From: Cellulomonas sp. Y8
GTDB taxonomy: Bacteria > Actinomycetota > Actinomycetes > Actinomycetales > Cellulomonadaceae
DNA: 64,000 bases
Direction: 5' to 3'
Assembly: GCF_008033115.1 (NCBI RefSeq)
Contig: NZ_CP041203.1
Coordinates: 3,162,001-3,226,000 of the forward strand
This document shows, in pieces, positions 1-8,366 of this stretch (its first letter is position 1; the number at the start of each line of letters is the position of its first letter). The notes beneath the pieces are model-generated. The model saw only the letters and a list, made by a program, of their open reading frames with translations, did no database searches and had not been told where the DNA came from. A program made the position numbers and the translations under genes.

Positions 1-1
1 C

Positions 2-1204
2 GAGCCGACCAGCGGCAACACCGGCGTCGGCCTGGCCCTGGTGGCGCAGCGCAAGGGCTACCGCTGCGTGTTCGTCTGCCCGGACAAGGTGTCGGAGGAC
101 AAGCGCGACGTGCTGCGCGCGTACGGCGCCGAGGTCGTCGTCACGCCCACCGCGGTGCCGCCGGACCACCCGGACTCGTACTACTCGGTGTCCGACCGGC
201 TGGTGACGGAGATCGAGGGCGCCTGGAAGCCGAACCAGTACGCCAACGTCAACGGGCCCGCGAGCCACTACGCCTCCACCGGCCCGGAGATCTGGGCCGA
301 CACCGACGGACGGGTCACGCACTTCGTCGCGGGCGTCGGCACCGGCGGCACGATCACCGGCACCGGCCGTTACCTGCACGACGCCTCCGCCGACCGCGCG
401 GAGTCCGACGGCGGCCCGGTGCGAGTCGTCGGCATCGACCCGCTGGGCTCGGTGTACTCGGGCGGCGACGGGCGGCCGTACCTGGTCGAGGGCGTGGGCG
501 AGGACTTCTGGCCCGCCGCGTACGACCCGTCGGTCCCGGACGAGATCATCGCCGTGTCCGACGCCGACTCGTTCGCGATGACCCGGCGCCTCGCCCGCGA
601 GGAGGCCCTGCTGGTCGGCGGGTCCTGCGGCATGGCCGTCGAGGGCGCGCTGCGGCTGGCCCGCCGGCTCGAGGAGGAGGACCCGGCCGCGGCCGCGCGG
701 GCGGTCGTCGTGGTGCTGCTGCCCGACAGCGGCAAGGGCTACCTGTCGAAGATCTTCAACGACCGGTGGATGCGGTCCTACGGGTTCCTCGACACCGAGG
801 CGGGTGCGACGGTCACCGACGTGCTGCGCACCAAGGACGGCAGCGTGCCGGCCCTCGTGCACACGCACCCGAACGAGACCGTCCGGGACGCCATCGAGAT
901 CCTCCAGGAGTACGGCGTCTCGCAGATGCCGGTCGTCGGCGCGGAGCCCCCGGTGAAGATCGGCGAGGTCGCCGGGTCGGTGTCCGAGCGCGAGCTGCTG
1001 GACGCGGTGTTCTCCGGGACGGCGTCGCTGTCCGACCGGGTCGACCGGCACATGGCGGCCGCGCTGCCGCTGATCGGGTCGGGGGAGTCGGTCGAGTCGG
1101 CGCGCGAGGCGCTGCAGAAGCACGACGCGCTCATGGTCGTCGACGACGGGCAGCCCGTCGGCGTCCTCACCCGGCACGACCTGCTGGCGTTCCTGGCGCG
1201 CTGA
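2..1204 (+). CDS. cbs: Cystathionine beta-synthase, 5'-truncated by window edge
   Basis: Condenses homocysteine with serine to cystathionine in reverse transsulfuration; cytosolic PLP enzyme. The reading frame is open from base 2 and begins in the substrate loop PTSGNTGVGLA, so roughly the first 70 residues, including the PLP lysine, lie upstream. The PLP-phosphate loop GVGTGGTITGTG and the block GGSCGMA follow. The last ~125 residues hold two CBS domains (near VSQMPVV and GVLTRHDLLAFL), as in the actinobacterial enzyme. metB lies 6 kb downstream, the usual actinobacterial pairing but here separated by six genes. An O-acetylserine-dependent cysteine synthase with CBS domains is a close alternative; the order with metB favours cbs. 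Confidence 0.9.
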   Translation, partial: EPTSGNTGVGLALVAQRKGYRCVFVCPDKVSEDKRDVLRAYGAEVVVTPTAVPPDHPDSYYSVSDRLVTEIEGAWKPNQYANVNGPASHYASTGPEIWADTDGRVTHFVAGVGTGGTITGTGRYLHDASADRAESDGGPVRVVGIDPLGSVYSGGDGRPYLVEGVGEDFWPAAYDPSVPDEIIAVSDADSFAMTRRLAREEALLVGGSCGMAVEGALRLARRLEEEDPAAAARAVVVVLLPDSGKGYLSKIFNDRWMRSYGFLDTEAGATVTDVLRTKDGSVPALVHTHPNETVRDAIEILQEYGVSQMPVVGAEPPVKIGEVAGSVSERELLDAVFSGTASLSDRVDRHMAAALPLIGSGESVESAREALQKHDALMVVDDGQPVGVLTRHDLLAFLAR

Positions 1205-1228
1205 GACCGCCCGCGGCGGGGGCCGGTC

Positions 1229-1324
1229 GTGAGCGCGGTGGCGCGGGCGGTGCGCGCGCTGCGGTGGTACGTCCGCGAGGTGCTGCGCACGTCCGACCGG
1301 GGCACGGGCCCGGGCTGCTGCTGA
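1229..1324 (+). CDS. Possible YbdD/YjiX-like remnant (31 aa)
   Basis: A 31-codon GTG frame starts 24 bases after the cbs stop. Its N-terminus reads SAVARAVRALRWYVREVL and it ends GPGCC. The YbdD/YjiX family (about 60-67 aa, partners of the CstA/BtsT pyruvate and peptide transporters) has the same kind of start and ends in a Cys-Cys pair. The central block of the family (tyrosine, HP, and FxR positions) is absent here, so this looks like an internal deletion rather than a full gene. No cstA is adjacent within the window. It may also be a chance frame; identification is tentative. Confidence 0.3.
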   Translation: MSAVARAVRALRWYVREVLRTSDRGTGPGCC

Positions 1325-1338
1325 GCTCTGCGTGGACG

Positions 1339-1449
1339 CGGTGTCACCCGGGCGGAGCGGCACCCATTCTGGACATGAGTACACCGGGTGCACCGCGCAC
1401 CCGGTGTACCCGTGTCCAGGGCGGACTTCCTCATGCCCGGGCGACACGG
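1339..1449. repeat. 111-bp nested palindrome centred at 1394
   Basis: The inner hairpin is perfect: GTACACCGGGTGC (1379-1391) against its reverse complement (1397-1409) with a 5-base loop. It is flanked by GGACA (1371-1375) and TGTCC (1413-1417). An outer pair, CGGTGTCACCCGGG (1339-1352) and CCCGGGCGACACGG (1436-1449), matches at 12 of 14 positions and has exactly the same centre. The stretches between the tiers do not pair. It sits between converging genes and could terminate both, but has no T-run. Its sequence differs from the CGCCGAG palindromes elsewhere in the window. Confidence 0.6.
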
Positions 1450-1520
1450 TGTCCTCGGTGTACGCACGCTCGGGAACGAAGCCGGTCCTCCTCCGGGCGA
1501 CACCTCCCCGGTGGACGGGG

Positions 1521-2786
1521 TCAGCCGTCGAGCACGGAGCGGTCGACGAACGCGTTGCGGAACGTCCCCTCCGGGTCCGTGCGCGCCACCAGGGCGCGGA
1601 AGTCGTCCAGCCGCGGGTAGAGGTCCCGCGGGTCCGCCCCGGGGCCGCCCACGGCGTCGAACAGCTTGCCCCAGTGCGGCCGCGCGCCGAACGGCGCCAG
1701 CGCGGCCTCGATGCGCGGGAGCACCGCCTCGACCTCGGCCTGCCGCGGCAGCCAGGTGAAGTGCAGGCCGACCCGGTCGCCGCCCTCGGCGGTGCTCAGC
1801 CACAGGTCGTCGCCGGCGATCGTCCGGATCTCGGCGACCTGCAGCAGCGGCGCGACCAGGTCGCCGAGCCCGCGCATCGCCTCGATCGCCGCCACGGCGT
1901 GCGCGCGGGGGACCAGGTACTCGGACTGCAGCTCGTCGCCGTTGCTCGGCGTGAACTCGAGCCGGAAGTGCGGCAGCCGCTCGTGCCACGGGCCGGGGAC
2001 GCCGAGCTGCTGGGTGCAGTTCACCGGGTCGATCCCGGGCAGCGGGTGCAGCGGCCCGGGCGCCGGGCGGGCGCCGAACAGGTCGGCCCGCGGCTCGTAC
2101 GTCGCCCCCGGGGCGACGCGGGTCTTCCGCCAGACCTGCCGGACTCCCGCGGGGGACCAGTCGGTGAACAGGCTCACCGAGTCGGCGGACCCGGTGATCT
2201 CGTCCAGGTGCTCCAGCGCGGCGTCCCACGGCAGGTCGGTGTGCACCTCCTGGGCGACGTCGTAGGTCGGCTCGACGTCGAGGGTCACGCGCACGACGAC
2301 CCCCAGGGCGCCCAGCGCGACGACCGCGCCCGGGAAGTCGGCGTCCCCGCGGGCGAGGTGCCGCAGCGTGCCGTCGGCCGTGACCAGGTCCAGGCCGGCG
2401 ACCGCGGCGGCGAGGTTCCGGGACCGGTCGCCCGACCCGTGCGTCGCGGTGGCGACCGCGCCGGCGACGGAGATGTGCGGCAGCGACGCGAGGTTGTGCA
2501 GCGCCCAGCCCCGCGGGTGCAGCGCGCGGGCCAGCGCGCCGTACCGGGTGCCGGCGGACACCGTCACGGTGCGCGCCGCGGCGTCGACGTCGACCGCCGG
2601 GTCCAGCCCGTCGAGCCGCACCAGGTCGTGCGGGGTGTCCGCGACGTCGTTGAAGCAGTGCCGGGTGCCCAGGGCCCGCACGTGCCGCGCGGCCGCGACC
2701 ACCTCCTGCACCTCCTCGACCGTGCGCGGCTCGTGCACGCGCGCGGCGGCGTAGGTGAGGTTCCCGGCCCAGGTGGTCAGCGTCAT
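1521..2786 (-). CDS. aldO: FAD-linked alditol (xylitol/sorbitol) oxidase
   Basis: Oxidises sugar alcohols at C1 with O2, giving aldose and H2O2. The 421-aa product aligns by eye almost end to end with Streptomyces AldO: WAGNLTYAA at the start, LGTRHCFN with His43 as the likely covalent FAD site, ASLPHISVAG and THGSG in the FAD-binding domain, then FTDW, NCTQQLGVPGPWHERLPHF, FTPSNGDELQSEY, and ARPHWGK near the end. I start at the ATG at 2786, preceded by GGGACGGGAG and giving the family length; upstream in-frame codons add a poorly conserved 36-residue leader. The FKBP gene diverges from it. Substrate choice among xylitol, sorbitol and related polyols cannot be read from sequence. Confidence 0.9.
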   Translation of the reverse strand: MTLTTWAGNLTYAAARVHEPRTVEEVQEVVAAARHVRALGTRHCFNDVADTPHDLVRLDGLDPAVDVDAAARTVTVSAGTRYGALARALHPRGWALHNLASLPHISVAGAVATATHGSGDRSRNLAAAVAGLDLVTADGTLRHLARGDADFPGAVVALGALGVVVRVTLDVEPTYDVAQEVHTDLPWDAALEHLDEITGSADSVSLFTDWSPAGVRQVWRKTRVAPGATYEPRADLFGARPAPGPLHPLPGIDPVNCTQQLGVPGPWHERLPHFRLEFTPSNGDELQSEYLVPRAHAVAAIEAMRGLGDLVAPLLQVAEIRTIAGDDLWLSTAEGGDRVGLHFTWLPRQAEVEAVLPRIEAALAPFGARPHWGKLFDAVGGPGADPRDLYPRLDDFRALVARTDPEGTFRNAFVDRSVLDG

Positions 2787-2911
2787 CGGTGCTCCCGTCC
2801 CGGCGGGCGCCCCTCGCCCGCCGGTCACGACCGTAACCCGGGCGCGTTCGCGAGCCGGGGAGCGCACCGTGCAGGATGGGGGAGTACGCCGCACCCGATC
2901 GAGGAGACGTC

Positions 2912-3316
2912 ATGCCCGCCACGCTGCCCGAGGCCACCGGTTCGTTCGGTGAGAAGCCGACCCTGACGTTCCCGGAGGGCGACGCCCCCGCCGAGCTCGA
3001 GGTCGTCGTGCTGTCGCCCGGCGACGGCGCGCTCGTCGAGGCCGGCGACGACCTCGAGGTCCACTACCTCGGTCAGACCTGGGGCGGGAACGTCTTCGAC
3101 AACTCGTACGACCGCGGCTCGTCGATCTCGTTCCCGATCGGCGTCGGCGCCGTCATCGGCGGCTGGGACGAGGGCCTGGTCGGCCAGCCCGTCGGCTCGC
3201 GCGTCCTGCTGTCGATCCCGTCGCACCTCGGCTACGGCGACCGCGGCGTGCCGCAGGCGGGCATCCGCGGCGGCGACACCCTGGTGTTCGTCGTCGACAT
3301 CGTCGGCACGCACTGA
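2912..3316 (+). CDS. FKBP-type peptidyl-prolyl cis-trans isomerase
   Basis: Small cytosolic prolyl isomerase of 134 aa. After a 35-residue lead-in the single FKBP domain shows VHYLGQTW, FDNSYDRG, the active-site-flap region VIGGWDEGLVGQPVGSR, and IPSHLGYGDRG, with a DTLVFVVDIVG end. There is no signal peptide. The ATG at 2912 is preceded by GAGGAG at a good distance, which decides it over the earlier in-frame ATG at 2876. It stands alone, divergent from aldO, and is followed by a strong hairpin at 3340-3382. Confidence 0.92.
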   Translation: MPATLPEATGSFGEKPTLTFPEGDAPAELEVVVLSPGDGALVEAGDDLEVHYLGQTWGGNVFDNSYDRGSSISFPIGVGAVIGGWDEGLVGQPVGSRVLLSIPSHLGYGDRGVPQAGIRGGDTLVFVVDIVGTH

Positions 3317-3339
3317 CGCAGCACCACCCCGCACCACCT

Positions 3340-3382
3340 CGGCCGCCGCCCTCGCCCGGACACCCGGGCCGGGCGGCGGCCG
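3340..3382 (+). terminator. Hairpin after FKBP gene
   Basis: CGGCCGCCGCC (3340-3350) pairs with GGCGGCGGCCG (3372-3382), extended inward by CCCGG/CCGGG around the loop ACAC. No T-run follows, as is usual for hairpin terminators in G+C-rich actinobacteria. Its position 24 bases past the FKBP stop supports a terminator role. Confidence 0.55.
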
Positions 3383-3428
3383 CGCGTCCGCCCCCGCACC
3401 GCCCGCCACGACCCCCGAGGAGCCCGCC

Positions 3429-4145
3429 ATGCCCACCCCGCACATCTCCGCCCAGCCCGGCGACTTCGCCCCCGACGTCCTCATGCCGGGCGACCCGCGC
3501 CGGGCGACCCGGATCGCGGAGACCGTGCTCGACGACGCGCGCCTGGTCACCGAGGTGCGGGGCATCCTCGGCTACACCGGCACCTGGCAGGGCCGCCCGG
3601 TGTCCGTGATGGCGTCCGGCATGGGCGTGCCGTCGATCTCGATCTACGCGACCGAGCTGTTCCGGTTCTACGGCGTGCAGCGCATCATCCGGATCGGCAC
3701 CGCGGGCGGCATGGCGCGCACGCTGGAGCTCGGCGACGTCGTCGTCGCGACCGCTGCGCACACCGACTCCGGGGTCAGCGAGCACCGCATCTCGGGCGTG
3801 CACTACTCGCACGTGCCGGACTTCGGCCTGGCCGCCGCCGCGTTCGCCGCCGCGGCCGAGGTCCCCGGGGCCCGCGCGCAGGCCGGCGCGGTGTTCACGT
3901 CGGACTCGTTCTACTCGAACCGGCCGGAGCGCACGCAGGCGCTGATCGACCACGGCACGCTCGCGGTCGAGATGGAGGCCGCCGGCCTGTACGCCGTCGC
4001 GGACCGGGAGCGCGCGAAGGCGCTGGCGCTGCTGTCGATCTCGGACTTCACGTTCCAGCCGAACGAGCTCACCGCCGACGAGCGCGAGCAGCTGTTCGAC
4101 CACGCGGTGCAGATGGCGCTCCGCGCGTTCGCCACCGCGGCCTGA
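3429..4145 (+). CDS. deoD: Purine-nucleoside phosphorylase, DeoD type
   Basis: Phosphorolyses purine (deoxy)nucleosides to base and ribose-1-phosphate in purine salvage. At 238 aa it has the length of the hexameric E. coli-type enzyme. Visible motifs are MPGDPRRA (phosphate loop), ASGMGVPS, RIGTAGGM, FYSNRPE, VEMEAAGLY (ribose and base site) and SISDFTF with the catalytic aspartate region. GAGGAG lies 8 bases before the ATG. It is alone between a hairpin and a palindromic element that begins on the very next base after its stop codon. Confidence 0.93.
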   Translation: MPTPHISAQPGDFAPDVLMPGDPRRATRIAETVLDDARLVTEVRGILGYTGTWQGRPVSVMASGMGVPSISIYATELFRFYGVQRIIRIGTAGGMARTLELGDVVVATAAHTDSGVSEHRISGVHYSHVPDFGLAAAAFAAAAEVPGARAQAGAVFTSDSFYSNRPERTQALIDHGTLAVEMEAAGLYAVADRERAKALALLSISDFTFQPNELTADEREQLFDHAVQMALRAFATAA

Positions 4146-4220
4146 CGCCGAGTGCCTGTCCGACACGTCGAGTGCCTATCCGCCGGATAGGCACTCGACG
4201 TGGCGGATGCCCTCTCGACG
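4146..4220. repeat. CGCCGAG palindrome, copy 1 (75 bp)
   Basis: The inner part, 4164-4202, is a perfect 39-bp palindrome of two 19-base arms around one central base; its core is CGAGTGCCTATCCG. A second copy of the core, CGAGTGCCTGTCCG, lies directly outside it at 4148-4161, and a degenerate inverted copy ends the element at 4220. It fills the gap between the convergent deoD and VOC genes and starts one base after the deoD stop. Confidence 0.8.
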
Positions 4221-4226
4221 GTCGGG

Positions 4227-4637
4227 TCAGGCCGGGGCCGCGACCAGCTCGACCTCCAGGCCCTCGCCGTCCTCCAGGTAGGCGGCGTAGTGGTCCGGGC
4301 CGCCGGCGTGCGGGTGCCGGTCGGCGAACAGCAGCGTCCAGCCGTGCGCCGGCGCGTCGCGGACGAGGGCGTCGACCTCCGCGCGGGTGCCGGCGTGGAA
4401 CGCCAGGTGGTTCACACCGGGCCGGCGCCGCTCGTGCGGTGCGTCGACGACGTCCGGGCCGGACTCCAGCACGACGTAGGCCCCGCCGGGCGCGCCGCCG
4501 GGTGACCACGTGCAGCCGTGGGCCCACCGGTCGGTGCGGGCGTAGCCCAGCGCGCCGAGCAGCCAGCCCCAGGACCGCTCGGCGCTCGGGAGGTCGGCGA
4601 ACCACAGCTCGACGTGGTGCACCGCCCCGCGGGTCAT
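4227..4637 (-). CDS. VOC-fold (glyoxalase/bleomycin-resistance) protein
   Basis: A 136-aa single-domain protein of the vicinal-oxygen-chelate superfamily. It starts HHVELWFADL (first metal-ligand His) and contains GVNHLAFHAG and DHYAAYLEDGEGLEVELV, the usual second His and C-terminal Glu positions. The substrate is unknown; small VOC proteins of this type are dioxygenases, isomerases or resistance proteins. Its ATG overlaps the stop of the upstream lipoprotein gene (ATGA, 4634-4637), so the two are probably co-translated. Confidence 0.8.
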   Translation of the reverse strand: MTRGAVHHVELWFADLPSAERSWGWLLGALGYARTDRWAHGCTWSPGGAPGGAYVVLESGPDVVDAPHERRRPGVNHLAFHAGTRAEVDALVRDAPAHGWTLLFADRHPHAGGPDHYAAYLEDGEGLEVELVAAPA

Positions 4638-5380
4638 GCAGCCCCCGCGGTGCGCGTGGTCTCGCGGACGACCTCCAGCGCGTCCAGCAGGCCGGGTGCC
4701 CCGTCGTCGAGCAGGAACCCGCAGCCGGTCGTCGGCCACCGGGCGAGGACGGCACGCCCGTCGGCGTCGACCAGGTAGATCACCGGCCGCATCTGCATCA
4801 TCGCGGGGCAGGCCTCGTCGGGCGCCGGCTGCTGGCTGGGACGGGCGAGCGCCGCCAGGAGCGGGCCGAGGTCGCCGCGCAGCTCGGCCTCGACGACCGT
4901 GACCGAGACGGGCGCAGGCACCGGTTCCGGCACGGCCGGGAGGTCCTGGAGGTCGACCTCGTGCTCCGCGAGGTCGTCCACGGGCCCGGGGCCCGCGGTC
5001 ACGACGTCCTCCGGCGAGACGCGGTCGAGCCGCTCGGGGGGCGCGGTGACCTCCGGCTGGAGGTCGAGCGGCGCGCGCCAGCCGCCGCGGCAGTCGACGA
5101 TCGCGACGGCGTCGAAGTCCGCCGGGACCGACCCGGAAGCCGGCGCCGGCCGGTCGTGCCCGTCCGGCGGGGTCAGGCCGAGGCCCCACAGGACCTCGTC
5201 TGCGAGGCAGTCGGGGCCGGCGTCGGCGACCTCGGCGGCCGGCGGGAGAGCGGACTCCGGGCCGCAGCCGCCGGCGAGCAGCGCCGGCAGCACGATCGTC
5301 AGCGCGACGCCGGCCCGGCGGCGGTCCCGGCGCCCCGCGCGGGGGTCGGGTGCGGCGCGGTCGTCGGCGATGGGCGGCAC
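4634..5380 (-). CDS. Putative secreted lipoprotein, function unknown
   Basis: A 248-aa protein with an Arg-rich N-terminus, a hydrophobic stretch (VALTIVLPALLAG) and a cysteine in LLAGGC at about residue 39, consistent with a lipoprotein signal although the -3 residue is Ala. The rest is rich in Pro, Asp and Ala and carries several cysteines (DCLAD, DCRGGW, EACPAMM, TTGCGF). I recognise no domain. GAGGAG precedes the GTG start. It is the first gene of a two-gene unit with the VOC protein. Confidence 0.65.
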   Translation of the reverse strand: MPPIADDRAAPDPRAGRRDRRRAGVALTIVLPALLAGGCGPESALPPAAEVADAGPDCLADEVLWGLGLTPPDGHDRPAPASGSVPADFDAVAIVDCRGGWRAPLDLQPEVTAPPERLDRVSPEDVVTAGPGPVDDLAEHEVDLQDLPAVPEPVPAPVSVTVVEAELRGDLGPLLAALARPSQQPAPDEACPAMMQMRPVIYLVDADGRAVLARWPTTGCGFLLDDGAPGLLDALEVVRETTRTAGAA

Positions 5381-5444
5381 GGGGGCTCCTCGGGGTCGGC
5401 CGGAAGGCGTGTCGGTCGGGGACGCGTGCCCCGGCGGGCGGGGG

Positions 5445-6176
5445 TCAGCTGGGCGCGTCGAGCAGCCGACGCAGCCTCGCCTTCTTCTCGTTCTCGCGCA
5501 CGACCCACACCACGTCGGGGTCGTCGGAGCCCCGGAGCGCGGCGAACCGCGGCAGCCCGGCGGTCGGGTCGCCCGCGACGGCGACGCTCCACGCGTAGCC
5601 GAGCGCCTGGCGCAGCGTCCGGACGCCGGGGTCGCGGCGGTCGCCCGCCGGCAGCGCCGCGATCGAGGCCGTGGCGCGCGCGCACGCGTCGAGGGCGGCG
5701 GCCGCGGTCGCCGGGTCCCGCAGCAGCCGCGGCTCGCACACCCCGGCGACGGCGGCCCGGCGGACCAGGGGGTCGGGGTCGGCGACCCAGTGGGCGACGA
5801 GCGCGCGCAGGGTGCCGGGCTCCGCGTCGCCGATCCGCTGCAGCGCCATCGCGGTGGACTCGCGCACGCGCCAGGACCCGTCGGCGGCCCGGGTGCGGAG
5901 CAGGGCGGTCAGCCGGTCGCGTTCGGCCGCGGGGGCGTCCAGGACGAGCCGGCCGACGCCGTCGGTGCCGCAGCAGCGCAGGTACTCGTCGGCGTCGTCG
6001 GCGAGCGCGAGCACCAGGTCGGCGGGCGCGACGTCGGCGAACGCGCCCAGGAGCTCGAGGTTCGCCCGCGGCCCGGGCAGCCCGGAGCCGGCGGTGAGGT
6101 GCGCGCGCACGGCGTCGTGGTCCCCGAGCAGCCTCCGCAGGTCCTCCCGGTGCCGCTCCCGCACGCCCCTGCCCAT
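5445..6176 (-). CDS. HEAT-repeat-like helical protein
   Basis: A 243-aa alpha-helical protein with irregular 30-40 residue repeats resembling HEAT/ARM units (SWRVRESTAMALQRIGDA, DPDPLVRRAAVAGVCE, SDDPDVVWVVRENEKK). Such scaffolds bind proteins or, in the AlkD group, DNA; no catalytic residues identify a specific role. I choose the ATG at 6176 because TAGCGT on the minus strand ends 7 bases before it, the leaderless layout seen repeatedly in this window; a GTG at 6185 is the alternative. It reads away from msrA with a palindromic element between. Confidence 0.65.
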   Translation of the reverse strand: MGRGVRERHREDLRRLLGDHDAVRAHLTAGSGLPGPRANLELLGAFADVAPADLVLALADDADEYLRCCGTDGVGRLVLDAPAAERDRLTALLRTRAADGSWRVRESTAMALQRIGDAEPGTLRALVAHWVADPDPLVRRAAVAGVCEPRLLRDPATAAAALDACARATASIAALPAGDRRDPGVRTLRQALGYAWSVAVAGDPTAGLPRFAALRGSDDPDVVWVVRENEKKARLRRLLDAPS

Positions 6177-6183
6177 GCCCGGC

Positions 6184-6189
6184 ACGCTA
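6184..6189 (-). promoter_or_regulatory. Leaderless -10 for HEAT gene
   Basis: TAGCGT on the minus strand, followed by 7 bases and the ATG at 6176. This spacing places the transcription start at or next to the start codon. Confidence 0.4.
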
Positions 6190-6202
6190 GCGCGGCCACC
6201 TG

Positions 6203-6276
6203 CGCCGAGATAGGACCTTTCGTCCGAGATCGGGCCGTCCGGGGCCCGATCTCGGCGCGCAGGTCCGATCTCGGGG
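6203..6276. repeat. CGCCGAG palindrome, copy 2 (74 bp)
   Basis: Two tiers. Outer arms 6203-6218 and 6261-6276 match at 14 of 16 positions. Inner arms 6224-6236 and 6243-6255 match perfectly (core CCGAGATCGGGCC). Unpaired 5-base joints lie symmetrically between the tiers, and the loop is 6 bases. Outer and inner tiers repeat the same start, CCGAGAT[AC]GG, so the core occurs twice directly and twice inverted. It lies between the promoter of the HEAT gene and the msrA terminator. Confidence 0.8.
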
Positions 6277-6292
6277 AGCGGGACCGGACGCA

Positions 6293-6329
6293 GGACGGCC
6301 CGGCCCCTGCGTGAGGGACCGGGCCGTCC
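6293..6329 (-). terminator. Terminator of msrA
   Basis: GGACGGCCCGG (6293-6303) and CCGGGCCGTCC (6319-6329) form a perfect 11-bp stem with a 15-base loop, ending 13 bases short of the msrA stop on the minus strand. No T-run. Confidence 0.6.
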
Positions 6330-6341
6330 GGGCGTGCGCCG

Positions 6342-7010
6342 TCAGGCGTCGAGCGGACGCGGGCACGAGACGCCCGTGCCGCCGATGCCGCAGTACCCGT
6401 TCGGGTTCTTGTCCAGGTACTGCTGGTGGTAGTCCTCGGCGTAGTAGTACGGGCCGGCCTCGTCCGCGGTGCGGATCTCGGTCGTGATCTCCCCGTACCC
6501 GGCCTGGGTCAGCCGCTGCTGGTACGCGGCGCGGGTCTCCTCCGCGGCGGCGGCCTGCTCCGGCGTCGTCGTGTAGACGGTGGACCGGTACTGCGTGCCG
6601 CGGTCGTTGCCCTGCCGGTACCCCTGGGTCGGGTCGTGCGACTCCCAGAACGTCCGGAGGACGTCGGCGTCCGAGAGGACGGCCGGGTCGTAGGCGACCT
6701 GGACCACCTCGGCGTGCCCGGTCAGGCCGGTGCAGGTCTCCTCGTACGTCGGGTACGGCGAGTAGCCGCCCTGGTAGCCGACGGAGGTGCTGACGACGCC
6801 CGGCAGATGCCAGAAGATGCGCTCGGCGCCCCAGAAGCAGCCCATGCCGAGCACGATCGTCCGGGTCCCCTCGGGCCACGGGCCCTGCAGCGGCGTGCCG
6901 AGCACCGTGTGGGTGGCCGGCACGGAGTAGGTGTACCCCTCGTGCCCCTTCAGCGCGCGCTCCGGCTCGACCATCGTCGACTTGAGGGCGGATCCGAACA
7001 GCCAGTTCAT
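6342..7010 (-). CDS. msrA: Peptide-methionine (S)-S-oxide reductase
   Basis: Reduces S-sulfoxides of methionine in oxidised proteins, regenerated by thioredoxin. The 222-aa protein carries the catalytic motif GMGCFWGAE, then [40 protein letters not shown] and [14 protein letters not shown], with further cysteines near the C-terminus (YCGIGG, VSCP) that can act as resolving residues. AAGGGAG precedes the ATG. It is a single gene with its own hairpin terminator, divergent from metB. Confidence 0.95.
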   Translation of the reverse strand: MNWLFGSALKSTMVEPERALKGHEGYTYSVPATHTVLGTPLQGPWPEGTRTIVLGMGCFWGAERIFWHLPGVVSTSVGYQGGYSPYPTYEETCTGLTGHAEVVQVAYDPAVLSDADVLRTFWESHDPTQGYRQGNDRGTQYRSTVYTTTPEQAAAAEETRAAYQQRLTQAGYGEITTEIRTADEAGPYYYAEDYHQQYLDKNPNGYCGIGGTGVSCPRPLDA

Positions 7011-7094
7011 GGTGACTCCCTTCCACGGGTCCGACACGCTCAACCCGCGCGCGGGCCCGGGTGTTCCCGCGCGGCACCGGCCGGGGCGGGGGCC

Positions 7095-7100
7095 TAGCCT
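7095..7100 (+). promoter_or_regulatory. Leaderless -10 for metB
   Basis: TAGCCT is followed by six bases and the GTG start at 7107; there is no Shine-Dalgarno sequence in between, which supports a leaderless transcript. Confidence 0.5.
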
Positions 7101-7106
7101 GGGCAC

Positions 7107-8366
7107 GTGACGGACGCGAACGACAGCACCCCGACCCTGGCCGCCACGGGCGACCTCGACCAGCACACGGACCACGGCGACTGGTCGTCGGCCGGGTTCG
7201 CGACGCGCGCGATCCACGCGGGCCAGGACCCGGACGCCGCGACCGGCGCCGTGGTGACGCCGATCTACCAGGTGTCGACCTACAAGCAGGACGGCGTCGG
7301 CGGCCTGCGCGGCGGCTACGAGTACTCGCGCTCCGGCAACCCGACCCGCGCGGCGCTCGAGGAGGCCCTGCGCTCGGCGGAGGGCGGCGGCGCGGGCTTC
7401 GCGTTCTCGTCGGGCCTGGCCGCGGAGGACACGCTGCTGCGCGCCGTGCTGCGCCCCGGCGACCACGTCGTGATGGCGAACGACGCGTACGGCGGCACGT
7501 ACCGCCTGATCGCGCGGGTGTTCGGCCCGTGGGGCGTCGAGCACACGGCGGTCGACCTGTCCGACGCCGAGGCGGTGCTCGCGGCGATCCGCCCGGGGCA
7601 GACCAAGGTCATCTGGCTCGAGACGCCGACCAACCCGCTGCTGGGCGTCGCGGACGTCGCGGCGCTCGCGGCCCACGCCGCCGCGGCCGGCGCGGTGCTC
7701 GTCGTCGACAACACGTTCGCGACGCCGTACCTGCAGCAGCCGATCACGCTGGGCGCGGACGTGGTCGTGCACTCGACCACCAAGTACATCGGCGGGCACT
7801 CCGACGTGGTCGGCGGCGCGCTCGTGGTCGCGGACGGCGCGCAGCTGCCGGTCGGGCTGGACGGGCCGACGGGCACGACGGCGCTCGCGGACGCCGTCGC
7901 GTTCCACCAGAACGCCTCGGGCGCGGTCGCCGGCCCGTTCGACTCGTGGCTGACGCTGCGCGGCCTCAAGACGCTCGCGGTGCGGATGGACCGGCACTGC
8001 GCGAACGCCGCCGCGGTGGCCGCGTTCCTCGAGGCGCGCGACGACGTCCCGCAGGTCATCTACCCGGGCCTCGACAGCCACGCGGGTCACGAGGTCGCCG
8101 CCCGGCAGATGTCCGGCTTCGGCGGCATGGTGTCGTTCCGCGCGGGCGGCGCCGAGCGCGCCGACCGCATCTGCGCCCGCACGAAGGTCTTCACGCTGGC
8201 CGAGTCGCTGGGCGGCGTCGAGTCGCTGATCGAGCTGCCGGCCCGCATGACCCACGGCTCGGTCGTCGGCACGGACCTCGAGGTCCCGGACGACCTCGTC
8301 CGGCTGTCCGTCGGCATCGAGGACGAGGCGGACCTGCTCGCCGACCTGGCCCAGGCGCTGGCATGA
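7107..8366 (+). CDS. metB: Cystathionine gamma-synthase / gamma-lyase
   Basis: PLP enzyme (Cys/Met metabolism family) acting in transsulfuration between homocysteine and cysteine. The 419-aa protein shows [42 protein letters not shown], and [11 protein letters not shown] with the PLP lysine at residue 226, ending in VRLSVGIED. The N-terminus extends some 25 residues beyond the family core. Synthase and lyase activities cannot be separated by motif; naming follows the actinobacterial gene next to cbs and greA. Its stop overlaps the ATG of the AI-2E transporter. Confidence 0.92.
   Translation: MTDANDSTPTLAATGDLDQHTDHGDWSSAGFATRAIHAGQDPDAATGAVVTPIYQVSTYKQDGVGGLRGGYEYSRSGNPTRAALEEALRSAEGGGAGFAFSSGLAAEDTLLRAVLRPGDHVVMANDAYGGTYRLIARVFGPWGVEHTAVDLSDAEAVLAAIRPGQTKVIWLETPTNPLLGVADVAALAAHAAAAGAVLVVDNTFATPYLQQPITLGADVVVHSTTKYIGGHSDVVGGALVVADGAQLPVGLDGPTGTTALADAVAFHQNASGAVAGPFDSWLTLRGLKTLAVRMDRHCANAAAVAAFLEARDDVPQVIYPGLDSHAGHEVAARQMSGFGGMVSFRAGGAERADRICARTKVFTLAESLGGVESLIELPARMTHGSVVGTDLEVPDDLVRLSVGIEDEADLLADLAQALA

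Larger units (their letters stand above)
1205..1520. other. Gap between cbs and alditol oxidase
   Basis: This 316-base gap separates convergent genes. It holds the 31-codon YbdD-like frame (1229-1324) and a nested palindrome centred at 1394. The unit CCGGGCGACAC occurs at 1437-1447 and again near 1494, so part of the palindrome is also duplicated directly. I see no other gene. Confidence 0.5.
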
